The notes: generated by a model from the sequence alone, not told the origin. A stretch of 50,965 bases of DNA from Caballeronia concitans (GCF_001544615.1 NZ_FCNV02000020.1:1-50965); one strand, 5' to 3'; positions 23,920-35,191 are shown, counted from the stretch's first letter. Program-made: numbers and translations.

Positions 23920-25749
23920 ATGAACGATCGCGTTGCAACTTCCGCCACTCCCGACGCCGCGACTTTCGCCCGGCGCATCGACACGCTGCGTCGCCGGCTG
24001 GCGGCGGACCGGTTCGACGCCGTGCTCGTGCCATCGGCCGATCCGCATCTTTCCGAGTATTTGCCCGCGCGCTGGCAGGGGCGTCAGTGGTTGTCGGGCT
24101 TCACCGGTTCGGTCGGCACGCTCGTGGTGACGCAGGATTTCGCGGGCGTCTGGGTCGATAGCCGCTACTGGACGCAGGCCGAAGCGCAACTCGCCGGCAC
24201 CGGCATCGTGCTGATGAAGATGATGGGCGGACAGCAGACCGCGCCGCACGTCGAATGGCTCGCGGAGAACGTTCCGGCGGGCGGTGTCGTCGTGGTCGAT
24301 GGCGCCGTGCTCGGCGTCGCGGCGGCGCGCGCGCTGGCCGATGCGCTGACCGCGCGGGGCGTCGCGCTGCGCACGGACGTGGACGTGCTCGATTCCGTCT
24401 GGCCGGAGCGCGCCGGCCTGCCCGATGCGCCCGTCTACGAACACGCCGCGCCGCACGCGAGCGTCGCCCGCGCCGAGAAGCTCGCGAAAATCCGCGAGGC
24501 GATGCGCGCGAAGGGCGCGCAATGGCACTTCATCTCGACGCTCGACGACCTCGCCTGGCTCTTCAACCTGCGTGGCGGCGACGTGAGCTACAACCCGGTG
24601 TTCGTTGCGCATGCGCTCGTCGGGCTGGACGACGCGACAATTTTCATCGCCGACGGCAAGACGCCGGACGCGCTAAAGGAAGCGCTTTCGCGCGACAACG
24701 TGCGCGTCGCGCCGTACGCCAGCGCGCCGCAGGCGCTCGCGGCGTTGCCCGCTGGCGCGACGCTGCTCGTCGATCCGCGCCGCATCACGCATGGCTTGCT
24801 GGAGAAAGTGGCGCCCGGCGTGAAGATCGTGGAAGCGGTGAATCCGTCGACGTTCGAAAAGTCGCGCAAGACGCCTGCGGAAGCCGAGCACATCCGCGCG
24901 ACGATGGAGCAGGACGGCGCCGCGCTCGCCGAATTCTTCGCGTGGTTCGAAGACGCGCTGGGCCGCGAGCGCATCACCGAACTGACGATCGACGAAAAAC
25001 TGACGGCGGCGCGCGCGCGTCGGCCGGGCTTCGTGACGCTGAGTTTCGCGACCATCGCCGGCTTCAACGCGAACGGCGCGATGCCGCATTACCGCGCGAC
25101 GGAGGCGTCGCATTCGGTGATCGAAGGCAACGGGTTGTTGCTGATCGATTCCGGCGGTCAATATCTGAGCGGCACGACGGACATCACGCGCGTTGTGCCC
25201 ATCGGCGAGGTCACGGCGGAGCAGAAGCGCGATTTCACGATCGTGCTGAAGGGAACGATGGCGCTTTCACGCGCGCGTTTCCCGCGCGGCATCCGTTCGC
25301 CGATGCTCGATTCGATCGCGCGCGCGCCGATCTGGGAAGCGGGCGCGGATTACGGGCACGGCACGGGCCACGGCGTCGGCTATTTCCTGAACGTGCACGA
25401 AGGGCCGCAGGTCATTTCGCACTACGCGCCCGCCGAACCGTGGACGGCGATGGAAGAGGGCATGATCACGTCGATCGAGCCGGGTATTTATCGGCCGGGC
25501 AAGTGGGGCATCCGCATCGAGAATCTGGTGATGAATCAGAGCGCGGGGAAGACGGAATTCGGCGATTTCCTGTCGTTCGAAACGCTGACGCTGTGCCCGA
25601 TCGATACGCGCTGCATCGACCTTTCGCTGCTGCGCGACGACGAGCGCGCGTGGCTGAACGCGTATCACGAGACGGTGCGTCGCCGCGTGTCGCCGCTGGT
25701 CGAGGGCGCGGCGAAGGCGTGGCTCGAGAAGCGGACCGAGGCGATTTGA
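23920..25749 (+). CDS. pepP: Aminopeptidase P family protein (M24B)
   Basis: A 609-residue cytosolic metallopeptidase cleaving N-terminal Xaa-Pro bonds. Two creatinase-like N-terminal domains (about 1-320) precede the pita-bread catalytic domain. The five metal ligands are visible: two Asp in LLIDSGGQYLSGTTDITRV, His in GHGTGHGVGYFLNVHEG, Glu in MITSIEPGIY and Glu in GIRIENLVM. The length matches the long three-domain (eukaryotic-type) aminopeptidase P rather than the 440-residue E. coli PepP. It is followed by a HAD gene 23 bp downstream on the same strand. Confidence 0.92.
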   Translation: MNDRVATSATPDAATFARRIDTLRRRLAADRFDAVLVPSADPHLSEYLPARWQGRQWLSGFTGSVGTLVVTQDFAGVWVDSRYWTQAEAQLAGTGIVLMKMMGGQQTAPHVEWLAENVPAGGVVVVDGAVLGVAAARALADALTARGVALRTDVDVLDSVWPERAGLPDAPVYEHAAPHASVARAEKLAKIREAMRAKGAQWHFISTLDDLAWLFNLRGGDVSYNPVFVAHALVGLDDATIFIADGKTPDALKEALSRDNVRVAPYASAPQALAALPAGATLLVDPRRITHGLLEKVAPGVKIVEAVNPSTFEKSRKTPAEAEHIRATMEQDGAALAEFFAWFEDALGRERITELTIDEKLTAARARRPGFVTLSFATIAGFNANGAMPHYRATEASHSVIEGNGLLLIDSGGQYLSGTTDITRVVPIGEVTAEQKRDFTIVLKGTMALSRARFPRGIRSPMLDSIARAPIWEAGADYGHGTGHGVGYFLNVHEGPQVISHYAPAEPWTAMEEGMITSIEPGIYRPGKWGIRIENLVMNQSAGKTEFGDFLSFETLTLCPIDTRCIDLSLLRDDERAWLNAYHETVRRRVSPLVEGAAKAWLEKRTEAI

Positions 25750-25772
25750 ATGCGCAAAAGGAGCGACGGACG

Positions 25773-26396
25773 ATGACCATCAAAGCAGTAGTCTTCGATT
25801 TCGGCGGCGTCTTGATCGACTGGAACCGTGACTATCTCTACCGGCAACTGATCCCGAACGAAACCGAGCGCCGCTGGTTTCTCGATAACGTCTGCAAGAT
25901 GGATTGGGTCGTGCAGCAGGACGGCGGGCAGAGCCTCGAGGAAGGCACCGCCGAACTCGTCGCGCTTTATCCCGAGCACGAAGCGCTGATTCGCGCGTTT
26001 TATGCGCGCTGGCACGAAATGGTGGCGGGCGTGCTCCAAGAGGGCGTCGCGCTGGTCGATCGGCTGGACGCGGCCGGCGTGCCGCTCTTCGGGCTGACGA
26101 ACTGGTCGGCGGAGACCTTTCCGTACGCGTGGGAGCGCTTCGACGTGCTACGCCGTTTCAGGGAGATCATCGTGTCGGGGCGCGTCGGCGTCATCAAGCC
26201 GAATCCGCGGATTTTCGCGTTGATGCGCGCGGAAATCGAAAAGCATCTGCCGGGCATTCAGCCGAACGAACTCGTGTTCATCGACGACAACCTGCATAAC
26301 GCGCAGGCCGCGACCGATCTCGGCTGGCACGGCGTCCATTACACCGGCGCGCTGGACACCGAAACGAAGCTGCGCGCGCTGAACGTGCCGATCTGA
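25773..26396 (+). CDS. HAD-family hydrolase (YihX/epoxide-hydrolase N-terminal type)
   Basis: A 207-residue HAD phosphatase. Motif I is FDFGGVLIDWN with the nucleophile Asp9 and Gly in place of the usual second Asp, which is normal for the YihX/alpha-D-glucose-1-phosphatase and EPHX2 N-terminal branch. Motif II is FGLTNWS, motif III lysine is in VIKPNPRIF, and motif IV is VFIDDNLHNAQAA. AAAGGAG precedes the ATG at 25773. It likely dephosphorylates a sugar phosphate or related metabolite and may be co-transcribed with pepP. Confidence 0.9.
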   Translation: MTIKAVVFDFGGVLIDWNRDYLYRQLIPNETERRWFLDNVCKMDWVVQQDGGQSLEEGTAELVALYPEHEALIRAFYARWHEMVAGVLQEGVALVDRLDAAGVPLFGLTNWSAETFPYAWERFDVLRRFREIIVSGRVGVIKPNPRIFALMRAEIEKHLPGIQPNELVFIDDNLHNAQAATDLGWHGVHYTGALDTETKLRALNVPI

Positions 26397-26417
26397 CCCG
26401 CCACACGCGGCGACGCG

Positions 26418-27542
26418 CTACTGCGAAAGCAGATTCTTCAGCGCGTTGCCGATTCCCCGCACCGTTTCCCCCGCGCCCTTCGCGACGCCTTCCGCGCTCA
26501 CGCCCAGCGCCTTCGCGAACCCCGCTGCGAGCTTCTTCGACAGACTCTCCGACAGCGAAAACTTCGGATCGCGCAGATCGCCGTCGAGCACGAAGTCCAG
26601 CTTGATCTCGTCCTTGCGATCCTTCAGCGCGGCGATGGCGGCTTTCGTCGGGATCGAGAGGAACGTGTCGAGCGGGCCATTCCCGTCGCTGATCTGCAAG
26701 TGATTAAGCGTGATCGAGCCGGGGGCGTGAATGCGATAGTCGCGCACGCCTGCGTCGATCGTCATGTCGATGGTGCCGCCCGTCACGGCGGCTTTCGCGC
26801 CCGCTTTCTTCAGCAGATACGGATCGAGCGTGGAAATATCGACGCTGCGCAGTGTCGCGCGCGTCTGCGAATCCTTGCTGGAAATGATCATCCAGCCGTC
26901 CCACGTGACCGTGCCCGTATGCGACGGACCTTTGATCGAGCCGGTCATCGACAGCGACGTGCGCTCGGTCAGCGCCGGCAAATGCAGATGATCGACGGTC
27001 GCGCGCGCATCGCTGATCAGCACGCGATACGGCGGCTGCTGCACCGATGCGTCGTAGAACTCCATCGCGCCGCGCTCGAACGAAACGCGATCGATCAGCT
27101 TTTCTTCCTGCGCGTGCTGCGTGGCTTTGTCGTCCGGCTTCGCGTCGGCGGCGCGCGCGGTTTCCTTGAGGCCGGGAAGAATGAGGACGCGGCCATCGGC
27201 GGCGCGCACGATCGACAGATAGTAGTTGTCGACGCTCACGCTGCGCAGATGCACGCGGTTCGACAGCGCCGCGCGCATGTCCACGTCGAGCACGATACGC
27301 TCGGCGCGCATCGCATCGCTGGCGGGCCAGCCTTTCGGGCCGCGCAGGCGCACGCGCGTGAGCGTGACGTGCCCGAATCCGACATCGATTTCATCGACGG
27401 AACCGTTCGGCCCGAGCGTCTCGCGAATGCGCTCCTTCATCTGATGCGCGACGAAGAACCATCCGCCGATCGCCACCGCGATCACCGCGACGACGATTCC
27501 CACTGCCCACCGCGCTCCCCGCTGCGCGCCCGATGCCGCCAT
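26418..27542 (-). CDS. DUF748/AsmA-like membrane-anchored protein
   Basis: A 374-residue protein with one N-terminal membrane helix (about 12-34) and a large periplasmic part. The repeated beta-rich segments (VDEIDVGFGHVTLTRVRLRG, LRSVSVDNYYLSIV, RVSFERGAMEFYD, then LRSVDISTLDPYL) are characteristic of DUF748/AsmA-like proteins. These are linked to lipid transport and envelope integrity. The C-terminal KKLAAGFAKALGVSAEG and GNALKNLLSQ form amphipathic helices. It is convergent with the HAD gene and lies downstream of ettA behind a hairpin terminator, so it is probably transcribed alone. Confidence 0.82.
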   Translation of the reverse strand: MAASGAQRGARWAVGIVVAVIAVAIGGWFFVAHQMKERIRETLGPNGSVDEIDVGFGHVTLTRVRLRGPKGWPASDAMRAERIVLDVDMRAALSNRVHLRSVSVDNYYLSIVRAADGRVLILPGLKETARAADAKPDDKATQHAQEEKLIDRVSFERGAMEFYDASVQQPPYRVLISDARATVDHLHLPALTERTSLSMTGSIKGPSHTGTVTWDGWMIISSKDSQTRATLRSVDISTLDPYLLKKAGAKAAVTGGTIDMTIDAGVRDYRIHAPGSITLNHLQISDGNGPLDTFLSIPTKAAIAALKDRKDEIKLDFVLDGDLRDPKFSLSESLSKKLAAGFAKALGVSAEGVAKGAGETVRGIGNALKNLLSQ

Positions 27543-27592
27543 GTGTTGCGTCTCCCGTGCAAGTCATCGACCTGGCAAAACCGCCGCACAAA

Positions 27593-27630
27593 CGAAAATG
27601 GCGACGTGCCCGAGACAGTCGCCATTTTCG
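27593..27630. terminator. Terminator between ettA and DUF748 genes
   Basis: CGAAAATGGCGAC (27593-27605) pairs perfectly with GTCGCCATTTTCG (27618-27630), giving a 13-bp stem with a 12-nt loop. The minus-strand tail continues TTTG. It follows the ettA stop by about 50 nt. Confidence 0.8.
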
Positions 27631-27677
27631 TGCGCGGCGTCGGTGCGCGCCCCCGCATTGAGGCGCGCTTCGGCCGA

Positions 27678-29345
<1,668 letters not shown>

Positions 29346-29480
29346 GTGGATTTGTCTGTGATCGTTTGATGGGTGCGAACGCCGTGCGCAGGCGGCGCGC
29401 GGTTGGCGTTCGATGAGGCTCGTCGGCGCGCGATGATGCGCGTGCCCGCCGCGCTTCGGACGCGGGCGGGGATGCGTGTC

Positions 29481-29486
29481 ATTGTA
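29481..29486 (-). promoter_or_regulatory. Candidate -10 box of ettA
   Basis: TACAAT on the minus strand lies about 136 bp upstream of the ettA ATG. There is no clear -35. The 184-bp region 29346-29529 otherwise shows nothing recognisable. Confidence 0.35.
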
Positions 29487-29529
29487 CTTCGGGCTTTCGC
29501 TGCCGTTTTTGCGATCGCTGCTGCGATCG

Positions 29530-29841
29530 CTATTCCCACCGCGCCACGCCTCCATGCCGCGAGCACGTGCCGCTGTGGTGCCGGCTGAAGCTATACGTGC
29601 CATCGCGGCATTGCGCGCTTGCGCCTTCCGGCACGGCGCCAGAGCGCGAATGCGCGGGCGCGTGGACGACGTTGCCGTCGCGGTTCACATAATGGCCGTG
29701 GTTATCGAGGTCGGATTCGTCGGGTTGCTGCTGTTGGTAGCCGTTGTAATAAGCGTGCGCCGGCGCGCAAGGCACGACGCCGGCCGCAAGCGCGACTGCG
29801 CAGCCCACGAGGAATGTACGGATTCCTGACGGTCTCTTCAT
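29530..29841 (-). CDS. Secreted DUF3761 family protein
   Basis: A 103-residue exported protein. A signal peptide (MKRPSGIRTFLVGCAVALAA, then GVVPCAPAHA) ends with a typical AHA cleavage site near residue 30. The mature part has a Tyr/Gln-rich stretch (YYNGYQQQQPDESD). It ends with the DUF3761 core in which CRDGTYSFSRHHSGTC and SRHGGVARW pair two cysteines with several histidines. Function is unknown. MKRPSG at 29841 is chosen because the signal peptide starts there. It is monocistronic, between ettA and ychF on the same strand. Confidence 0.82.
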   Translation of the reverse strand: MKRPSGIRTFLVGCAVALAAGVVPCAPAHAYYNGYQQQQPDESDLDNHGHYVNRDGNVVHAPAHSRSGAVPEGASAQCRDGTYSFSRHHSGTCSRHGGVARWE

Positions 29842-29896
29842 GTTTGTGGTCTCTCTCGTTATTTTTATCGGCGATATTCGCCCGATACCGCCCATG

Positions 29897-29936
29897 AAAA
29901 AAGCGGAGCACCATTTTTCAGGCACTCCGCTTTTCG
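29897..29936. terminator. Terminator after ychF
   Basis: AAAAGCGGAG (29899-29908) pairs with CTCCGCTTTT (29925-29934) around a 16-nt loop with T runs on both strands. It lies 45 nt past the ychF stop on the minus strand. Confidence 0.82.
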
Positions 29937-29980
29937 AATCAACCCGCTTTGACAGTCTTTGACTTGTCTTGGCGCGCCGT

Positions 29981-31075
29981 TTAGACGTTGAACAAGAAAT
30001 TCATCACGTCCCCGTCGTGTACCACATATTCCTTGCCTTCCGCCCGCATCTTCCCGGCTTCCTTCGCGCCTTGTTCGCCCTTGTACGCGATGTAATCATC
30101 GAACGAAATGGTCTGCGCGCGGATGAACCCGCGCTCGAAGTCCGTGTGGATCGCGCCGGCAGCTTGCGGCGCCGTATCGCCGATATGGATGGTCCACGCG
30201 CGCACTTCCTTCACGCCCGCCGTGAAGTACGTCTGCAGGCCGAGCAGCTTGAAACCCGCGCGAATCACGCGATTCAGCCCCGGCTCGTCCATGCCCATGT
30301 CGGCGAGGAAGTCCTGCTTGTCGGCGTCGTCGAGATCGGCGATTTCGGCTTCGATCGCCGCGCACACCGCGATCACCGGCGCATTCTCCGCTTCCGCATG
30401 CTTGCGCACGGCGTCCAGATACGGATTGTTCTCGAAGCCGTCGTCCTTCACGTTCGCGACGTACATCGTCGGCTTCGACGTGATCAGGCAGAACGGCTTG
30501 ATGAGCGCCTGTTCGTCTTCGTTCAGGCTCAAGCCGCGCACCGGCTTCGCCTGATCCAGCTGCGCGCGCACTTTTTCCAGCACGGCGACGAGCTTTGCCG
30601 CTTCCTTGTCGTTGCCCGACTTCGCCGCCTTCGAGTAACGCGTGAGCGCCTTTTCGACCGTCGCCAGATCCGCCAGCGCCAGTTCGGTGTTGATGACTTC
30701 GATGTCCGCGATCGGATCGATCTTGCCCGCGACGTGAATCACGTTCTCGTCTTCGAAGCAGCGCACGACGTGCGTGATGGCATCCGTTTCGCGGATGTTC
30801 GCGAGGAACTGGTTGCCGAGGCCTTCGCCCTTGCTCGCGCCGGCGACGAGGCCCGCGATATCGACGAACTCGACGACCGCCGGCAGGATGCGCTCGGGCT
30901 TCACGATTTCGGCCAGCGCGGTGAGGCGCGCGTCCGGCACTTCGACGACGCCGACATTCGGCTCGATGGTGCAGAAAGGATAGTTCTCGGCGGCAATGCC
31001 CGCCTTGGTCAAAGCATTGAAAAGAGTGGACTTGCCGACGTTAGGCAAGCCGACGATGCCGCATTGGAGGCTCAT
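29981..31075 (-). CDS. ychF: Redox-regulated ATPase YchF
   Basis: A 364-residue Obg-family P-loop protein that hydrolyses ATP rather than GTP and binds ribosomes. G1 is GLPNVGKS (about 9-16), switch II is [17 protein letters not shown], the base-specificity motif is YVANVKDDG, and the C-terminal TGS-like domain ends in the conserved [17 protein letters not shown]. coli YchF is 363 residues. AAGGA precedes the ATG at 31075 by 5 nt. It diverges from the UbiH-like gene. Confidence 0.97.
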   Translation of the reverse strand: MSLQCGIVGLPNVGKSTLFNALTKAGIAAENYPFCTIEPNVGVVEVPDARLTALAEIVKPERILPAVVEFVDIAGLVAGASKGEGLGNQFLANIRETDAITHVVRCFEDENVIHVAGKIDPIADIEVINTELALADLATVEKALTRYSKAAKSGNDKEAAKLVAVLEKVRAQLDQAKPVRGLSLNEDEQALIKPFCLITSKPTMYVANVKDDGFENNPYLDAVRKHAEAENAPVIAVCAAIEAEIADLDDADKQDFLADMGMDEPGLNRVIRAGFKLLGLQTYFTAGVKEVRAWTIHIGDTAPQAAGAIHTDFERGFIRAQTISFDDYIAYKGEQGAKEAGKMRAEGKEYVVHDGDVMNFLFNV

Positions 31076-31264
31076 GGAATCCTTCGAACTGGTGAGACGG
31101 CGCTTCGCCGCGCGGGTTCGTCAAACGATGCGCGCCGGGCGGCGGCAGAAAGCGCGCGCCAGCGCCGGGGCCGCATCCGCGGCCGGGCAAACCGACATTG
31201 TACCGCCGCCCGGCCGCCGCGTTCCCGCCCGCGCAAGCGTCAAAACCCCCGCAACCCTCGCGGC

Positions 31265-31270
31265 TATAAT
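31265..31270 (+). promoter_or_regulatory. -10 box abutting the start of the UbiH-like gene
   Basis: A perfect TATAAT lies 8 nt before the ATG at 31278 and overlaps an earlier in-frame ATG (31269). Transcription would begin at or next to the second ATG, giving a leaderless mRNA. The -35 region is poor. Confidence 0.5.
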
Positions 31271-31277
31271 GCCCGAC

Positions 31278-32450
31278 ATGACTTCGCATCCCTTGACCTT
31301 TCACGCGGTCGTCGTGGGCGGCGGGCTCGTCGGCAAGACGGCCGCGCTCGCGTTCGCCCAGTCCGGCCTGCGCACCGCGTTGCTCGCGCCGCAAGCGGCA
31401 GGCTTGCCGCCGGGCGCCATGTTCGATTCGCGCATCTACGCGCTGTCGTCGAGTTCGCAGACGCTCCTGGAACGGCTGCGCGTCTGGCAGGCACTCGATC
31501 GCTCGCGGCTCGGTCCCGTTTTCGACATGCGCGTGTTCGGCGACGCCCACGCGGAACTGCATTTCTCCGCGTTCCAGGCGTCGGTGCCGCAACTGGCGTG
31601 GATCGTCGAATCGACGTTGATCGAACAGGCGCTCGACGCCGCCTTGCGCTTCCAGCCGAGCCTTTCCTGGTTCGACGCGCGCGCGCAAGGCATGACGATC
31701 GATGAAGACGCGGCTTTCGTCACGCTTTCGAGCGGCGAGACGCTGCAGACGGACCTCATCATCGGCGCGGACGGCGCGCATTCCTGGGTGCGCGCGCAAA
31801 TGGGCGCGAAGATGGACCGGCGCGATTATCGGCAGACGGGCGTCGTCGCGAACTTCAAGACGGAGCGTCCGCACGGCGAGACCGCGTATCAGTGGTTCCG
31901 CGATACCGAAATCATCGCGCTGTTGCCGCTGCCGGGCGATCACGTCTCGCTCGTCTGGTCCGCGCGCACGGAGCACGCCGACGAACTCATCGCGCTCGAT
32001 CCGGCGCAGCTCGCCGCGAAGGTCGAAGAGGCGTCGCAATACACGCTCGGCGCGCTCGAATGCGTGACGCCCGCGCAGGGCTTTCCGCTCGGGCTGCAGA
32101 CGGTGGACCGGCTCGTCGCGCCGCGCGTCGCGCTCGTCGGCGATGCCGCGCATCTCATTCATCCGCTGTGCGGGCAGGGCATGAATCTCGGCCTGCGCGA
32201 CGTCGCCGCGCTCGCCGATGTCATCGCGAACAAGGAAGCGTTCCGCGATCTCGGCGATCCCATCCTGCTGCGCCGCTATGAACGCGCGCGCCGCGAAGAC
32301 ATTCAGAAGCTGATGATCGTCACCGACGGCATGCAGCGGCTCTTTTCCGCGCCCGGCACGCTCGCGCGCGCGATTCGCAATACCGGCATGGCGTTCGTCG
32401 GGGCGCAGCCGCTCGCCAAGCGCTGGCTGGTGTCGGCGGCGCTCGGGTAA
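31278..32450 (+). CDS. UbiH/Coq6-family FAD-dependent hydroxylase
   Basis: A 390-residue flavoprotein monooxygenase of the ubiquinone-hydroxylase family. The ADP-binding loop VVVGGGLVGKTAALAFAQSG is at the N-terminus. The second FAD motif DLIIGADGAHSWVR is in the middle, and the ribityl-binding VALVGDAAHLIHPLCGQGMN follows near residue 285. These enzymes hydroxylate the ring of ubiquinone precursors with O2 and NAD(P)H; which position (C1, C5 or C6) cannot be told from sequence alone. ATG 31278 is chosen over 31269 because the latter overlaps the TATAAT box. It lies 60 bp upstream of dsbC. Confidence 0.85.
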   Translation: MTSHPLTFHAVVVGGGLVGKTAALAFAQSGLRTALLAPQAAGLPPGAMFDSRIYALSSSSQTLLERLRVWQALDRSRLGPVFDMRVFGDAHAELHFSAFQASVPQLAWIVESTLIEQALDAALRFQPSLSWFDARAQGMTIDEDAAFVTLSSGETLQTDLIIGADGAHSWVRAQMGAKMDRRDYRQTGVVANFKTERPHGETAYQWFRDTEIIALLPLPGDHVSLVWSARTEHADELIALDPAQLAAKVEEASQYTLGALECVTPAQGFPLGLQTVDRLVAPRVALVGDAAHLIHPLCGQGMNLGLRDVAALADVIANKEAFRDLGDPILLRRYERARREDIQKLMIVTDGMQRLFSAPGTLARAIRNTGMAFVGAQPLAKRWLVSAALG

Positions 32451-32510
32451 GCGTCAACTCACATTCAGCGGGGCGCTCGCCTGCGTCGCCCCGCATTCAC
32501 GGGAAACGGC

Positions 32511-33242
32511 ATGAAAACCACTCTTCGCCTGGGGATCGCTGCGGCCACGACGCTCGCCGTGACGCTCGGCCTCGGCTGCACGGCGCAGGCCGATCAAACC
32601 ACTGACAAGCTCAAGTCGACGCTCGAATCGCGCATGGGCGATGCGACCATCAAGAGCATCGACAAGACGCCGATTCCGGGCCTTTACGAAGTGAACCTCG
32701 GCTCGCAGATCGTTTATAGCGATGCAGCCGGCAACTACGTGCTGATCGGCGATCTCGTCGATACGCGCAACAGCAAGAACCTGACCGAAGCGCGGCTCGC
32801 GGAAACCAACAAGATCGACTTCGCGAAGCTGCCGTTCGAGAACGCGGTGAAGGTCGTGAAGGGCAACGGCAGCCGCAAGATCGCCGTGTTCTCGGACCCG
32901 AACTGTCCGTATTGCAAGCAGCTCGAATCGTCGCTGAAGGCCATCGATAACGTGACCGTCTACACGTTCCTGTATCCGGTGCTGTCGCCGGATTCCACGG
33001 CCAAGTCGAAGTCGATCTGGTGTTCGAAGGATCGCGCGACGAGCTGGGAAGCGTGGATGCTCGACCGCCAGGCGCCGACCACCGCCGCCACGTGCGACAC
33101 CACCGCGATCGACAGCAACGTGAAGCTCGGCCATTCGATGAACGTCACCGGCACGCCTACCGTGTTCCTCGCCGATGGCCGCCGTCTGCCGGGCGCGGTG
33201 CCCGCGGATCGGCTGGAGAAGGAAATCTCGGCGGTACGCTGA
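32511..33242 (+). CDS. dsbC: Thiol:disulfide interchange protein DsbC
   Basis: A 243-residue periplasmic disulfide isomerase. A signal peptide (about 1-27, ending TAQA) is followed by the N-terminal dimerisation domain (about 28-90) and a thioredoxin-fold domain. The active site is CPYC at residues 132-135 (FSDPNCPYCKQLE). A second cysteine pair (WCSKD and TCDTT) matches the structural disulfide of E. coli DsbC. The cis-proline loop TGTPTVFLADG is present. A terminator follows directly. Confidence 0.94.
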   Translation: MKTTLRLGIAAATTLAVTLGLGCTAQADQTTDKLKSTLESRMGDATIKSIDKTPIPGLYEVNLGSQIVYSDAAGNYVLIGDLVDTRNSKNLTEARLAETNKIDFAKLPFENAVKVVKGNGSRKIAVFSDPNCPYCKQLESSLKAIDNVTVYTFLYPVLSPDSTAKSKSIWCSKDRATSWEAWMLDRQAPTTAATCDTTAIDSNVKLGHSMNVTGTPTVFLADGRRLPGAVPADRLEKEISAVR

Positions 33243-33253
33243 ACGCCGGCAAG

Positions 33254-33293
33254 ATCAAAGGTGAGGAGGCGCGCTGGCGCCTCCTTTGATTTT
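33254..33293 (+). terminator. Terminator after dsbC
   Basis: GGAGGCGC (33265-33272) pairs with GCGCCTCC (33277-33284) around a GCTG loop. Outer ATCAAA and TTTGAT arms extend it across a small bulge, and a TTT-A-TTTT-like tail follows. Confidence 0.8.
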
Positions 33294-33354
33294 CGGCCTG
33301 CCGCTCGCGCACGCGTGCCGCGCAGCGCCCAAAAGAAGAACAAAGGACAACGCG

Positions 33355-35178
33355 ATGACTTCCCTGAACGCATCCATGTCGCAACCGGTGCGCTACAGCA
33401 TCGTTCCGAAGAATCCGGCCGCGCACATCTTCGAAGTGACGCTCACCGTCGGCGAGCCGGACCCGGCCGGTCAGCGCTTCCTGTTGCCGGTGTGGATTCC
33501 GGGCAGCTACATGATTCGCGAATTCGCGCGCAACATCGTGACGCTGCAGGCGTTCAACGCGGCGGGGCGCCGGATCGCGATCGAGAAAACCGACAAGCAC
33601 GCGTGGCAAGCCGCGCCGAGCGACGGCCCGATCACGCTGCGCTACGAAGTCTATGCGTGGGACATGTCCGTGCGCGCCGCGCATCTGGACGACACCGTCG
33701 GCTTCTTCAACGGCACGAGCGTCTTTCTCGCGGTGGAAGGGCAGTCGGGCGCGCCGTGCGTCGTCGATATCCAGCCGCCGGCGGGCGGCGCGCATCGCAA
33801 CTGGCGCGTGGCGACCGCGCTCGGCGAATCGCGCGGAACGAAGCGCTACGGCTTCGGCAGCTACGAAGCGGCGAACTACGACGAACTCGTCGATCACCCC
33901 GTCACGCTCGGCGAATTCGCGCTCGGCGGATTTACCGCGCATGGCGTGAAGCATGACATCGTGATCTCGGGACGCGTCGTCGCGCTCGATATGCGGCGGC
34001 TCGAAGCCGACCTGAAGCGCGTGTGCGAAGCGCAGATCGCGCTCTTCGAACCGCGCACGAAGAAAGCGCCGATGGACCGCTACGTGTTCATGACCGTCGC
34101 CGTCACGGATGGCTACGGCGGGCTGGAGCATCGCGCATCGACGGCGCTGATCTGCAATCGCGGCGATCTGCCGGTGCAGGGCCGGCCGGAAATGAGCGAC
34201 GGATATCGCACGTATCTCGGTTTGTGCAGCCACGAGTATTTCCATACGTGGAACGTGAAGCGCATCAAGCCGGCCGCGTTCGCGCCGTACGATCTTTCGC
34301 AGGAGAACTACACGTCGCTGCTGTGGCTGTTCGAAGGCTTCACGTCTTATTACGACGACCTGATGCTCGTGCGCAGCGGGCTCATCACCGCGAGCGATTA
34401 TTTCTCGCTGCTCGGCAAGACCATCGGCGGTGTGCTGCGCGGAAGCGGCCGGCTGAAGCAATCGGTCGCGCAGAGTTCGTTCGATGCGTGGGTCAAGTAC
34501 TACCGCGCCGACGAGAACGCGCCGAACGCCATCGTCAGCTATTACCAGAAGGGATCGCTGATTGCGCTGGCGTTCGATCTGTCGATTCGCGCGCAGACCG
34601 ACAACCGCAAGTCGCTCGACGACGTGATGCGCCTGCTCTGGCAACGCTACGGCCGCGACTTCTACAGCGGCAAGGCGCGCGGCATTCGCGAAGACGAAGT
34701 GGACGCGCTTTTCGCCGAAGCGACCGGCGCGGACCTGCGCACGCTGTTTCGCGACGGCGTGCGCGGCACGCGCGATCTGCCGCTCGACGCGCTGTTCGAG
34801 CCGTTCGGCATCGCGCTCGCGCCCGACCTGCCGACGAACGGCACGGCGGGCAAGCCGTCGATCGGAGCGCGCGTGCGCGGCGGCGCGGATTGCACGCTGG
34901 CGGTCGTGCACGATGGCGGCGCGGCGCAGAAAGCGGGGTTGTCGGCGGGCGATGTGCTCGTCGCGATCGACGGCTTGCGCGTCACCGGATCGAATCTGGA
35001 CGGACTGCTGTCGCGCTATGTGCCGGGCGCGAAAATCGAGATTCACGCGTTCCGGCGCGACGAGTTGCGTCGCACGGAGCTGAAACTCGACGCGCCCGAA
35101 GTCTCGCGCTACCAGCTGAGCGCGATGGACGGACGCAGCCCGTCGAAGCAATGGCGCGAGCGCTGGCTGAAAGGTTGA
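33355..35178 (+). CDS. M61 family metallopeptidase with PDZ domain
   Basis: A 607-residue glycyl aminopeptidase-like enzyme. The N-terminal beta domain (about 8-180) precedes a thermolysin-like catalytic domain. The zinc motif is HEYFH with His293, Glu294 and His297, and the third ligand is Glu327 in LFEGFTSYYDD. A PDZ domain occupies about 500-590 (KAGLSAGDVLVAIDGLRV). No signal peptide is visible, so it is probably cytosolic. The ATG at 33355 has an AAAGGA ribosome site; the open frame upstream overlaps the dsbC terminator and is rejected. Confidence 0.9.
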   Translation: MTSLNASMSQPVRYSIVPKNPAAHIFEVTLTVGEPDPAGQRFLLPVWIPGSYMIREFARNIVTLQAFNAAGRRIAIEKTDKHAWQAAPSDGPITLRYEVYAWDMSVRAAHLDDTVGFFNGTSVFLAVEGQSGAPCVVDIQPPAGGAHRNWRVATALGESRGTKRYGFGSYEAANYDELVDHPVTLGEFALGGFTAHGVKHDIVISGRVVALDMRRLEADLKRVCEAQIALFEPRTKKAPMDRYVFMTVAVTDGYGGLEHRASTALICNRGDLPVQGRPEMSDGYRTYLGLCSHEYFHTWNVKRIKPAAFAPYDLSQENYTSLLWLFEGFTSYYDDLMLVRSGLITASDYFSLLGKTIGGVLRGSGRLKQSVAQSSFDAWVKYYRADENAPNAIVSYYQKGSLIALAFDLSIRAQTDNRKSLDDVMRLLWQRYGRDFYSGKARGIREDEVDALFAEATGADLRTLFRDGVRGTRDLPLDALFEPFGIALAPDLPTNGTAGKPSIGARVRGGADCTLAVVHDGGAAQKAGLSAGDVLVAIDGLRVTGSNLDGLLSRYVPGAKIEIHAFRRDELRRTELKLDAPEVSRYQLSAMDGRSPSKQWRERWLKG

Positions 35179-35191
35179 CGGTGCAAAACAG

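Noticed and set aside
25773-26396. HAD motif I lacks the usual second aspartate (FDFGG).
   Set aside because: Gly at this place is normal for the YihX/EPHX2 N-terminal branch, so it is not evidence of inactivity.
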